A stretch of 64,000 bases of DNA from Streptomyces altiplanensis (GTDB lineage: Bacteria > Actinomycetota > Actinomycetes > Streptomycetales > Streptomycetaceae). The first letter of the stretch is position 1; every line of letters starts with the position of its first letter. Below are positions 33,676 through 42,906 of this stretch, piece by piece. Position numbers and translations under genes: made by a program. The stretch lies in NCBI GenBank assembly GCA_003719395.1, contig RHMC01000010.1, positions 16,279 through 80,278 of the forward strand, given 5' to 3'. The notes under the pieces were generated by a model. That model saw only the letters and a list, made by a program, of their open reading frames with translations, was not told where the DNA came from and searched no databases.

Positions 33676-34367
33676 ACGAGATGCTCTCCAACCCGGTTGT
33701 CAGTCTGCTGGTTGGCCTGCTCTTGGCCGAAGGCACAGAGATCGCCCCTTGGATGGCGCGCAGAGTTCTGCACACTGCTGCTCGTCGGCTCGGGAGCCCC
33801 GAGGCCACCACTCGATACGAGGAGGAATGGCTTGCGCTGCTCGAAGAGCGCCCGGGGAAGCTCCTTAAGCTCATCCTTGCGATCAACATCCTGCTCTTTG
33901 CGACGCCGCGGCTCCGGCGCAGCTACCGAGCGAAGGGGCAAGCGATCAGCAAAAAGCGCAAGTTGGGCCCCGTCTTTCAGGCGGATGCGCTGCTTCAGCG
34001 CATCCGCGAAGACCACGCCTTCCTCCTCGACCCTGACCTGGGTTCCTGGGAGGTGCTGCGCATCAGGCGGGAGCGAAGTAAGCACGACATCCTCGCCCTC
34101 GTGTCGATGAGCATGTTCTTTGTCGCCTCGAACGCGTACTTCCTCGCCGCGCATGACTTCATCCACCTCGTTCCGTGGGCTTTCTGGGCGGTCAGCGTGG
34201 CGGCGGGGATGACCGGTGCAATGAGCATCCTCATCCTGATGCTCGGGTTCCGCACGAGGACATACACGATCCTGATCCAGCACACGAGTGGGCCTCGGAT
34301 CGACGTCACGCGGGTGTCGCTCTACAAGTACACCTGGCCCTACCTGCTGAAGATGGCCTTCACGTAG
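33672..34367 (+). CDS. Membrane protein of the PadR operon
   Basis: 231 residues. Membrane segments: VVSLLVGLLLAEG near the N-terminus, LLKLILAINILLFATP, ILALVSMSMFFVASNAYFLA and AVSVAAGMTGAMSILILML. The RYEEEWLALLEERPGKLLKL block is a hallmark of a Streptomyces family of PadR-controlled membrane proteins. Function unknown. Confidence 0.7.
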   Translation: MNEMLSNPVVSLLVGLLLAEGTEIAPWMARRVLHTAARRLGSPEATTRYEEEWLALLEERPGKLLKLILAINILLFATPRLRRSYRAKGQAISKKRKLGPVFQADALLQRIREDHAFLLDPDLGSWEVLRIRRERSKHDILALVSMSMFFVASNAYFLAAHDFIHLVPWAFWAVSVAAGMTGAMSILILMLGFRTRTYTILIQHTSGPRIDVTRVSLYKYTWPYLLKMAFT

Positions 34368-34383
34368 GCATCGTGGGATAGGT

Positions 34384-34925
34384 CATTATGCTCCCCGGCT
34401 GCTCGGGTGCCCCCCGGGAGCCGGGCGTGTCATCGGTGGCGGTCGTAACGCGCAGGACGCCTGATCAGCCTGGAGTCAGCCGACGTGATGCCCGGCTCGA
34501 AGCACTTCGGAAGGCGGCAAGCTGCTGGCCCGGGTTGAACAGCCCTTGCGGTACGCCGAAGCCTTGAGCAGGACCGCGGACTGCTCCCCGCCGACATCGT
34601 GTCGTACGACAGCATCAGCGCCCTGCGCACCGCGTAGGAAGACATGTTGGCGCTGCTGGTGTCCTCTCTGCAGCGCTCCCACGTTCAGCTGCCGCATAAC
34701 TCGGCTACGCCCTCAACCAGGTCGTCGGCGAGCTGCGCAACAGTTCGATTCCCAGCCCGGCCACTATCGCCGCTGCCGAGGCTGCCGTTGGCGCCCGTCG
34801 CGCCGTTCCAGCGCACCGAGCCGACTGCCTCGTAGGCCGGCTCCAGGCAGGCCGGTCGTGTCCTTCCGCTGTTGGGTACTGCCCGACAGACTGGCTCTCC
34901 GCACGAAAGCGATCAAGGGGAAACC
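34384..34925. other. Non-coding or decayed stretch
   Basis: No intact gene. Fragments such as LLPADIVSYDSISALRTA appear in one frame and end in a stop, hinting at a decayed gene, but I cannot identify it. The promoter of the Trypco2 operon should lie near the right end. Confidence 0.35.
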
Positions 34926-35255
34926 ATGGAGTTAGAGCCCACCGAACTGTCCGAGGCGATCAAGGCGGTGCGCAGGGGGCTGGCGGCTGCGCAGCAGGAC
35001 GGGGATGGGTCACCGGTTCGGTTCACGGTCAAGGAGATCGTGCTGGACCTGGGGATCGAGCTGCGGCACACCGCGTCGGCCGGTGGTGGGGTGAAGGCGT
35101 TCGTGGTCTCCGCGGACGCGAAGGGCGAGCGGGCGAAGACGGCCACGCATCGCATGACGGTCACCCTGGCGGTGGCGCCGGACGGCGAAGGCAGTGATCT
35201 GCTGATCGGCGACTCCGGCGGAGGCCGCGGCGGGCCGGTGGACGGCTTGCGGTAG
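34926..35255 (+). CDS. Trypsin-co-occurring domain 2 (Trypco2) protein
   Basis: 109 residues from ATG 34926: MELEPTELSEAIKAVRRGLA, then PVRFTVKEIVLDLGIELRHT and GGGVKAFVVSADAKGERAKT, HRMTVTLAVAP. This matches the Trypco2 pattern, a short domain that occurs beside trypsin-like protease/NTPase fusions in predicted bacterial conflict systems. It is followed 13 bases later by exactly such a protein. Probably regulates or senses for the protease. Confidence 0.75.
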   Translation: MELEPTELSEAIKAVRRGLAAAQQDGDGSPVRFTVKEIVLDLGIELRHTASAGGGVKAFVVSADAKGERAKTATHRMTVTLAVAPDGEGSDLLIGDSGGGRGGPVDGLR

Positions 35256-35268
35256 AGGAGGCGGCGCA

Positions 35269-37910
35269 ATGGCGGGGAGATCAGTCCTGCGGACCGTCGA
35301 AGTCAGCAACCAGCACAAGGGCACGTACGGGACCGGCTGCCTGATCGCGCCCGGCCTGGTACTCACCGCCCATCACGTGGCCCTGCCGGGAGGAGACAGC
35401 GTCGTCACCGTCCGCGACACCGCGAGCGCCGGCTTCACCGAGGCGGCGGTGGTATGGGAGAGCCCTGAGCTGGACGCGGTGCTGTTGAAGGCCGACCGCT
35501 CTTTGGTCGGAGCCGGTATGAGCGTCGTGCGCTGGGGCGAACTGGTCTGTGACTACCCGGACCACCGCCCCGTGTGCTCGATGACTGGCTTCCCCAAGGC
35601 GATGCGGCGCCAGGCCTTAGCCAGTCCCGAGCAGTACGTCGACGACCTGAAGACGGTGGAGGGGACCATCGCCCCGCCCACCGGATCCCGTTCAAGGTTG
35701 TACGCGCTCGAAGTCGACGGCGCCGTGCCGGCCGACGTGAGGAACTGGCAGGGACTGTCCGGGGCCGGAGTCTTCTGCAACGGCATTTTGATCGGCCTCG
35801 CCCGCCTGGTCGACCGCCAGTGGGACCGGATCCTCATGGTGCTGCCGCTCTCGCATCTGCTGGCCGCCGACGGCTTCACCAGGGCGGTCGTCGCCCACAC
35901 CGGCATGTCCCCCCGCCTCCAGCCCGCCGACCTGCGGCCGCTGATGGACCACCTGCCCGACCCAAGGCTGTCCTCCACCTACCTGCTCGATCCGCGCTCC
36001 CAGGTCACCGAGCTCACCGGCGTGAGCGAACTCGTCCATCGAATCGAGCAGTGGTGCAAAGGCACCGACCGCCTCGACGTCGCCGCCGTGACCGGCCTGG
36101 GCGGCACGGGCAAATCCCGTCTCGTCACCGAGGTCCTGCACCGCCTCACCACGAGCCCGGGCGAGCGGCCGTGGAGCGGGGGCTTCCTCGCCGACAACCC
36201 CAGCCACACCGACTACCGGATGCTCGCCACCGCCAACTACCCGCTGCTCCTGGCCGTCGACCTCGCAGAGACCCGCCTCCCGCAGATCCGCGACTTCATG
36301 GCAGCCCTGGCTGGCTCCCACGACGGCGCCGCAGTGCGCGTCCTGCTCCTGGCCCGCGGCCACGGCACCTGGTGGCTGTCGCTGCGCCGCCACCTGCAAA
36401 CCCGCAACATCGGCCCGCTCGGGCACACCTTCACCCTCACGCCCGACGACGCGCTGGACGGCCACAGCCCGGAGGACATCTACGTAGAGGCGAAGGTGGC
36501 CTTCGCCCGCCGCATACGGCTGCTCCAGCAGGCCGGACACGGCGACGACACCTGGCCGGACCGTATCGTCGCCGACGCGCCGCGCCTCTACGGCGCCGGC
36601 ATCGAGCACGCCGCGCACCAGCCGGTGATCTACCACCACATCGCCGCGCTCGCCGATGTCCTGTCCCACGCCAACCCCGAGTTCGCCCTGAACGACCACC
36701 CCATGGAGGTCCTGCTCAGGAACGAGGTGGAGTACGTACGGCGCGTCGCCGAAGCCCGCCTGCCCCAAGGCACCGTCGACGACGAGCTGCTCCGCACCCT
36801 GATCACCGCCCAGTTGCTCGCCGGCGCCCGCACCGTCCAGGACGGCCGGGCCGCCGTCCGGGCCGGCTTCGACGTCCATCACCGCGGCTACGGGACCACC
36901 GCCCCTCCCGACGCACGCCAACTGGCCGCGCTCGACGACGTCCTGACCACCGCCTACCCGGCCACCGACGGAGCCCACTGGGGCGCTGTCGGCGAACCAC
37001 TGGCCGCCGCCTGGCTTGCCGAAGTCGAGGACGAGAGCGGCGAGGAGTTCATCGAAACCTTCCTGCAGCACGACTCCCTCGCCACCGAGCAGCGCCACCA
37101 GACCCTCAGCACCGTAGCCCGCACCGCCCAGGACCAGCCCGGCCTCGCCGCCGGTGCCCATCGGGCCGTCGCAGCCAACCCGGAGCGCCTGCTGCCGCTC
37201 GCGGCCCAGACCGTCACCACTGAACTCGGCATCGATCACGCCCGCCAGTGGCTCACCGGCCTCGAACACGCTGTCGCCGACCGCGCCACGCACCCCGATG
37301 CGACCCCGACACCTACGAGTGGGCCAGCAGCCTCATCAGCGAAGCCCAGGAGCGGACAGCGGCCGACAGGGACGACCTTGAGGACCTCGGCATTCCCCTC
37401 ACCCAGGAGGTGGTCGACGACCCGGAACAGCCGGACGCGGAGACCGGCGCAGATGCCCCCTCCATCGACACCCCCTTTGTCCTGGTGAAACCACGGGTGG
37501 GCCGGCTCACCCGGACCGCCATCACCTTCCTGGCGCTCTGCCACCTGGTCCTGGTCACGGCCGTCCCCTCCGGGGTCGCTCTCACCAGCAACATCGGGAA
37601 CGACGGCTGGTCCCTGTGGTTCTTCGTCGCCATCAACGTGTTCATGCACCTGACCGTCGCGAGCGCATTCGGAGGCCGCCAGCTCAGCACCATTCCACTC
37701 TCGTGGATCATTCCGCTCTTCACGATTGGGATGACGACCCTGTCCGGCCTCATGCTCGATCAGCACTGGCCCCCGGAATTGCCTCCGCCCTGGCTCGTGT
37801 GGCCGGTCCTCTTTGCCCCCGGCCTTGCAGCCCTGACCTATGCCTGGCGGATCTGGTTCGGTCAGTTGCAGGCCCGACGGCCAGCCACTCTCGAAGACCC
37901 GTCGGGATGA
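35269..37910 (+). CDS. Trypsin-like protease fused to STAND-type NTPase and membrane domain
   Basis: About 880 residues across an apparent frameshift near 37300. Residues 1-200 are a trypsin fold with triad H35/36 (LVLTAHHVALPG), D69 (SPELDAVLL) and S164 (WQGLSGAGVF). Residues ~245-650 hold a P-loop NTPase, Walker A TGLGGTGKS (275-283) and Walker B LLLAVDLAE (~326-334), with helical repeats after it. After the shift, four hydrophobic segments (FLALCHLVLVTAVPSGVAL; WSLWFFVAINVFMHLTVASA; and two more) end the chain. Protease, switch and membrane part in one chain fits an inducible suicide device. Pairs with Trypco2. Confidence 0.75.
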
Positions 37911-38011
37911 AGACCGAGCACGACATGATCACCCAGATAGCGGACGTTCGCGTCACTCAGCAGCCCGAGGCGGACAACGACGCCTCGGACCGTCACTATC
38001 ACTTCCTCCGA

Positions 38012-38470
38012 TCAATCGGTTCTCCTTGGCCCGGGCCTTTGCTGGACAACCAGCGAGATCGATGGCACGTCCGGCGGGAGCGCCCATTCGGTGACGTGCA
38101 GTCCCGCCAGCTCGATCAATTCCTCCGGTACTCCCAGCAGGTGCAGCGGGGTCCGGCCGTGATGGGTCAGCCAGGCTCGGCGCCGCTGCTGTTCCACCGG
38201 ATCGAGCTGCGCCCACACATCGACCATCACCCCCGGCGGCACGCTGGGCACGGGGCGGGTACGCCGCCGCACATAGGGCAGGTTGTCCACATCAGCGGCG
38301 AGCGCGACCAGGCACCAGGCGACTTCGTAGGACAGGGTGGGTCCGTGGGCGGCCCGCAGCCGGCCGGTGCGCCATTGCCAGCGCGGTGCCAGCAGCCAGC
38401 GGACCGTCGTCAGCGATACGGCCCGCTCCCGGGAGCAGGAGCGCTCGGCGTCTTCTCCGCCGCCGCTCAT
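38012..38470 (-). CDS. Hypothetical protein coupled to SLATT gene
   Basis: 152 residues. Begins MSGGGEDAERSCSRERAVSL; contains HGPTLSYEVAWCLVALAADV, then RRRAWLTHHGRTPLHLLGVP and LAGLHVTEWALPPDV. No known family. The ATG overlaps the stop of the SLATT gene (ATGA), so the pair is translated together. Convergent with the trypsin-NTPase gene. Confidence 0.6.
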   Translation of the reverse strand: MSGGGEDAERSCSRERAVSLTTVRWLLAPRWQWRTGRLRAAHGPTLSYEVAWCLVALAADVDNLPYVRRRTRPVPSVPPGVMVDVWAQLDPVEQQRRRAWLTHHGRTPLHLLGVPEELIELAGLHVTEWALPPDVPSISLVVQQRPGPRRTD

Positions 38471-39261
38471 TGCGCTGAGCGCTCGTCGTGTGAGGTGCTC
38501 TGCTCCAGCTGAATTTCGCGTTTGCGCTGTTCTTCTTTGATGCTTTCGACAGTTCCGGCGTACAGGATGAGTCGAGGGGTCTCCTCCAGTCCCGCGTAGT
38601 CACCAAGCTGAAACCCGCTGGCGTTGTAGTTCTTCTCGATGTCGTCTGCTGTCGACTGTGAGGTGGTGCCGCGCTCTCGGAACTTGAAGTATCCGGTGAC
38701 TCCGGCAGAGATGCCGACCAGTGCGCTCAAGGATGAAGTGACGATCGATAGGGCTGCGTTGGACCCCGGATTCATCGCCGTAAGGGTGGATACCACGATC
38801 GACCCGGTGATAATGACTAGCTGGAATGAGTTGTGCACGCGCCTGTTACGGCTCGCCTGCGCCCGGTAGGAGGTGATGACATCGAGCGAGGCCTCCCGGT
38901 AGACGCGCAGGCCCGAGGTCGTGTCGAGGGGGAGCTGAGCGGCCGCCGTCTGGCGTTTCTGCAGGGCGTCACGTAAATCACTCGTCTTTGTAGCTAGGCT
39001 TTTGTGATTGCTGTACAGCCAGCATGCACACGCAATCCATAAGATGTTGACGATAATCAGGGAGAGCCATCGGGTGACTCCGTCGTTCGCCTTCCATAAG
39101 CCGACGATGACGGTGTATCCGAGCATTCCCGTCAGAGTTAACGAACCTAAAAGGATCAGCCAGCCGATCCTCTGAAGCGCCTTAGCTGCCCTTAGGTCCG
39201 CTTCTTTCATGCTGAATGTGGCGAACTTTTCTCGGTACTCCTCGTGCGGATCAGGTGTCAA
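38467..39261 (-). CDS. DUF4231/SLATT-type membrane protein (second copy type)
   Basis: 264 residues from TTG 39261, which has GGGGGAGAG at good spacing. Membrane segments LILLGSLTLTGMLGYTVIVG and IIVNILWIACACWLY, then LVIITGSIVVSTLTAM and SSLSALVGISAGVTGYFKFR, followed by ERGTTSQSTADDIEKNYNAS, the SLATT signature. Related in layout, not closely in sequence, to the 28455 gene. The region is clearly less GC-rich than its surroundings, suggesting recent acquisition. Confidence 0.7.
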   Translation of the reverse strand: MTPDPHEEYREKFATFSMKEADLRAAKALQRIGWLILLGSLTLTGMLGYTVIVGLWKANDGVTRWLSLIIVNILWIACACWLYSNHKSLATKTSDLRDALQKRQTAAAQLPLDTTSGLRVYREASLDVITSYRAQASRNRRVHNSFQLVIITGSIVVSTLTAMNPGSNAALSIVTSSLSALVGISAGVTGYFKFRERGTTSQSTADDIEKNYNASGFQLGDYAGLEETPRLILYAGTVESIKEEQRKREIQLEQSTSHDERSAQ

Positions 39262-39645
39262 GAGACTCTCCCCCCGGATGAATGAACCTCCGAAGGTACG
39301 GGGCGTGATGGAGGGGTCGCAATGGCGCCTTGTGATTGGTGAGTTCCATGCGGCGCAGGTTGCGTAAAGAAACACATGAGAATCAAGAGTCAAGAAGATG
39401 AGGACCAATGGAGGTTGTCCTGCAGGGAGCGGCAGGCGGGTCCTGGTCGATGACACATATCCGCCCGCCCGGTACACAACGCCCCCACCGGACGGACTTC
39501 CCACTGCCTGCCGATTCCATGACGACCAGTGAGGGGCGTCGTCCGAGCGCGCTAGACGGCCGCGGCTGGTGTTTCGTGGGCGTGCTCGAGCTTTATGCGC
39601 GCCGTGACCAGCACCGGGCCAACGAACCGCGAAGTGACAGCATGC
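39262..39645. other. Intergenic region, lower GC at left
   Basis: No gene recognised in ~380 bases between the SLATT start and the end of the HTH-ATPase gene. The left part (39262-39410) is AT-richer and must hold the SLATT promoter. Confidence 0.35.
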
Positions 39646-41764
39646 CTATGGCGATGAAGCGGCGGGTGGTGTGGGGCTGTACGGGATATCCATCATCGGT
39701 TGCCAGGGGGCCGTCGGAGTGCCGTCCGGGTCCATACCGTGTGGCCATCGCGTGCGGAGCATCGATGCCCAGGCCGTGTGTTCGTATTCGACAGAGGCTC
39801 CGCCGTAGTCGGCAACTTCCCGGGCCAGACTTGTCGCGTTCGCCCGGTCCCCGGCAGACTCCCGCATCTCAGCCAGTTGGCGCAGGGCATCGGTGTCGCC
39901 GTGGTCGGCGGCCTGCCGGGCCAGGGTTTCCGCGTTCGCCCGGTCCCCGGCAGAATCCCGCATCACCGCCAGCCGGCACAGGGCGATGGCGTCACCGTAG
40001 ACGACGGTCTTCCGGGCCAGGGCTTCGGCACCATCCTGGTCCCCGGCGAGTTCGCGTGTCACCGCCAGTTGGCGCAGGGCATCGGTGTCGCCGAGGCCAG
40101 CGGCCTGCCTGGGCCAGGGCTTCGGCACCATCCCGGTCCCCGGCTTCCTCCCGCATCTCAGCCAGTTGACACAGGGCGTCGGTGTCGCCGAGGCCAGCGG
40201 CCTGCCGGGCTAAGACTCCGGCGCCGTCCGGGTCCCCGGCCTCCGCACGCAACACCGCTAGTAGGGCCAGGGCCACAGGGCTTCCGTGGGCGGCGGCTTG
40301 GTGGCGCAAGTGGTGAGCCCACTGCAGCCGAAGGCGTTTCTCGGCTTCATCCGCGATGCGGTTCAGGTCATCGGGGTTGGCGAGATGGGTAAGGGCGGCA
40401 TGCCAGAAAGATGCAGGTGGGCACAGGTGGCGGCGGCTGGTGCGGCCGTGTTGCTCGAGGTAGTCGGCGAGCCGGAACTGAGGTCCTCTCCCTGCCTCTG
40501 GACCCGTTGTGGCGGCACAGGCAGGGGCGGGTGGACGTCGCAGGGGGCGGGGGGTGGTCTGTCGTAAGGGAGCTTGTTTGCCGTGGACAGGCTTGGCGAG
40601 GGCGGCGTATGCCTGTTCTGCCCAACCCTCGGTGAGCTGGTCGTAGTCGCTCTGGCTGAGGTAGTCAGTGGCGGCATCAGTGAGGAAGGCCTGGGAGAGG
40701 TGCAAGCCGACGCCGAGGCGGCGCGCGTCCATCGCGGCCTGCAGCACTGCCTTGGCGGCTGGGCTGGCATGCTGGTAGCGGTTGAGAAGCTCGGGGGCAC
40801 CGGCCAGGTCCTGGGTGATCCGGCCGTCAGCGTGTGCACGGGTGAGGGCGTCGGCCAGCAGCCAGTCGCCGTCCTTCGCGAGAGCCCTGGCCGCGGCCAG
40901 GGCCGGGGCGTCAAAAGCATCGGGTACTGCCAAGAGGTGGCCAGCGAGTAATTCTCGTACTCGACTGTGCAGGTCCGGCTCGGTCGGTATGGGTAGAGCC
41001 GTGTACTGGGTGGCGTACTCGGGCCAGAGCGTGCCCAGCACCAGCACGGGCCCGCGCTCCCGGCTGACCAGCAGGCGGTGCACGGCTGCCGCGATCTGCT
41101 CACCTACTGCCCGGTCGCCGAGGTAATGCTGGGCCTCGTTCAGCCACACCACCGTACGGGGCCCGACGCGGTGCAGCTGCTCCAACGCGGCCTGCGCCCT
41201 GGTCGGGTCGAAGGGATGCCACAACCGCCACCCCTGATCGGCAAGGGGTTGGACAGCCTCCCAGCACGCCCGTGTCTTCCCCGTCGAGGAGGCGCCCACC
41301 AGCACCATGATCCGACTGCGGCCGGCCATGGTGTCGTCGACTGCTTTGTCCAGCACCCGGTCATGCTCGCGGCGCACATAGGCGGGCCAAGCCCGCTCTG
41401 CAGACATGTCGGAGCCTGCGGCCGTCGGGCCGGGTCCGGCCCGGTGGACCTCCAGGTCATGCGGCGCCCACTCTCCAATGGGGCGGCCCGGCCCTTCTGT
41501 CGTACTTGTGCCCGCTTGCTGCACCGCGGTGCGCTGCAACGCCAGCATTTCTGCCTCGGGCAGCTGCAGCGCGCGTGACAGCGCCGCCACCGTCTCCGCG
41601 GATGGCACCGGCTTCTGGGGAGAGAGGGCCTCCGAGACGGTGGTCCGTCCCAGACCAGCCCGCCGGGCCAGCTGGGTCTGGTTCAACCGGGCCCGAGCCA
41701 GCCCGTCGGCCAGTCTCCCGCGCAGTTTGGTGAGTTGCGGGCTGTGGCCGTTCTGCTCGTCCAT
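39646..41764 (-). CDS. HTH-ATPase with C-terminal tandem repeats (apparent frameshift)
   Basis: About 706 residues. An XRE HTH (LADGLARARLNQTQLARRAG) at 19-50, a P-loop ATPase with Walker A LVGASSTGKT (155-164) and Walker B RTVVWLNEAQ (~203-212), a middle helical region, then at least four ~32-residue repeats of the form GDTDALRQLAEMRE-AGDR with AEALARQAA. Near 40108 one extra base in the repeat (GCCCAGGCAGG where sisters have GCCCGGCAGG) shifts the frame. TPR-like repeats usually sense a partner. Divergent from a small membrane-protein gene. Confidence 0.7.
39795..40235. repeat. Tandem ~96-base coding repeats
   Basis: Four to five near-identical units inside the HTH-ATPase gene, each coding for one helical repeat (GDTDAL...LA.MRE.AGDR..A..LAR). 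High identity between units suggests recent expansion. Confidence 0.65.
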
Positions 41765-41786
41765 GTACCTTCCCCGAGGCCCCGAT

Positions 41787-41835
41787 GTGTTCGCCGGTGT
41801 TCATTCTCGTCCCGGCGAACCCGGGCGAACACCGG
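41787..41835. promoter_or_regulatory. Candidate operator between divergent genes
   Basis: TGTTCGCCGG and GGTGTTC on one side, GGCGAAC and GGGCGAACACCGG on the other: several copies of a TTCGCC/GGCGAA half-site in both directions, 25-70 bases upstream of the HTH-ATPase start. Likely recognised by that protein's HTH. Confidence 0.5.
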
Positions 41836-41885
41836 TTCCGTGATCTTCGACCACGTCAACACTTCACCACTTACCGGGAGTCCTC

Positions 41886-42077
41886 GTGGCCGTCGTCCTT
41901 CTGACCACCGCGCTCGTGATCGTCGTCGCACTATTGGCCGCCGCCGGCGCGGGCAAACTCGCCCGCATGGAGGGCGCCACGTACCCCATCGCACTCACCC
42001 GGGCCGCCGTCGCCTTCACAGCGGTCCTCACTCTCGCCGCGACCGTGACCGCGGCCCTCGCAGCACTGTTCGCCTGA
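41886..42077 (+). CDS. Small two-helix membrane protein
   Basis: 63 residues from GTG 41886 (GGGAG six bases upstream). Two hydrophobic helices, VVLLTTALVIVVALLAAAG and AAVAFTAVLTLAATVTAALA, separated by a short loop with GKLARMEGATYP. This kind of protein commonly sits divergent to such HTH-ATPase genes in Streptomyces. Possible membrane effector or anchor for the system. Confidence 0.6.
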   Translation: MAVVLLTTALVIVVALLAAAGAGKLARMEGATYPIALTRAAVAFTAVLTLAATVTAALAALFA

Positions 42078-42125
42078 ATCGCCAGACGGATGTTGTCCTA
42101 CTCGTACGGAGCACGTACGGCTCCT

Positions 42126-42420
42126 CTAGCTGGAATAGGCCGGAGCGGGGTAGAGCGTCACCAGGGCGCGGTGGGTGCCGCGGTTCAGGTGGCGTCTCCA
42201 GGAGTCGAGGGCGACTTCCCCTTCGGGCGCGTCGACGAAGCCGCCCTCGGTTGTGGTGCAGCAGTTCCAGCCGTAGTCGATGACGCCGCTCACAGGCGAG
42301 GGTGCCGTGCATGTCCGGGTAGCGGCGCTGCCACTCGCCATCGAGGGCGATGACGTCCCCGGCGAGCGGGATGTTCCTGCGGCACAGGCAGCACCTGATG
42401 CGGAACGGGACTGACACCAC
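42126..42420 (-). CDS. Small zinc-ribbon protein (apparent frameshift)
   Basis: Starts MVSVPFRIRCCLCRRNIPLA and continues to HGTLACE; after a shift near 42290 the frame gives NCCTTTEGGFVDAPEGEVAL and ends LYPAPAYSS. CxxC pairs at both ends of the first half form a plausible zinc site. About 98 residues. Family unknown. Confidence 0.5.
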
Positions 42421-42517
42421 AGGTTCCCATCACCGAGTGCATGACTGGATCAGCCTGGCATCTGGCTTTCGGCCCGAGCCAGAGCCATGCCGCGAGGCGG
42501 TGCTGACGTCGATGGCC

Positions 42518-42538
42518 GTGCAACACACGGTGCAACAC
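42518..42538. repeat. Two GTGCAACAC copies
   Basis: GTGCAACAC at 42518-42526 and 42530-42538. The same nine-base word recurs in the array at 59941-60062. The surrounding 42421-42706 stretch has no recognised gene. Confidence 0.45.
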
Positions 42539-42706
42539 AGATGCATCGCTCGACTGCAGCAGACCTCGCGTTGCAGCCCTGAACTGCGGAAGTGACGCGT
42601 TGCGCGCCTCGGCTCGGCTGGGAGGCCACGGAGGATATCGCGGGGAGCGCCTGCCCTGGTCCCATGCACGCGACGTTATGCGGCAGAGCCCTCTACGGTT
42701 CGCGCC

Positions 42707-42865
42707 ATGACAACAGTGATCTTGATGTACGGCCCGGAGCACGGGCGGGTCCTCACCACTGAAGTGACCGACGGGGAGGTACTGCGTGAGGCCGGGTGGA
42801 GCTACCAGCTGACCGACGACGTGGACGAGCAAGGGAGGTGTATCGCACGGGCCTATATGGACTGA
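42707..42865 (+). CDS. Small hypothetical protein (52 residues)
   Basis: ATG 42707 opens MTTVILMYGPEHGRVLTTEV then TDGEVLREAGWSYQLTDDVD and ends RAYMD. Codon use is typical of the replicon. No ribosome site; TACGGT ten bases upstream could be a -10 for a leaderless mRNA. Family unknown. Confidence 0.5.
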   Translation: MTTVILMYGPEHGRVLTTEVTDGEVLREAGWSYQLTDDVDEQGRCIARAYMD

Positions 42866-42906
42866 CCGGGCGGCGGGGACTGTGTGAGGATGGCCCCGCC
42901 GACGGC

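Noticed and set aside
34430..34835. Several short frames between the PadR operon and Trypco2
   Set aside because: Broken by stops, with no ribosome sites; perhaps a decayed gene, but not identifiable.
35692..37293. A 533-residue minus-strand open frame
   Set aside because: Antisense to the trypsin-NTPase gene; low-complexity V/G/D composition.
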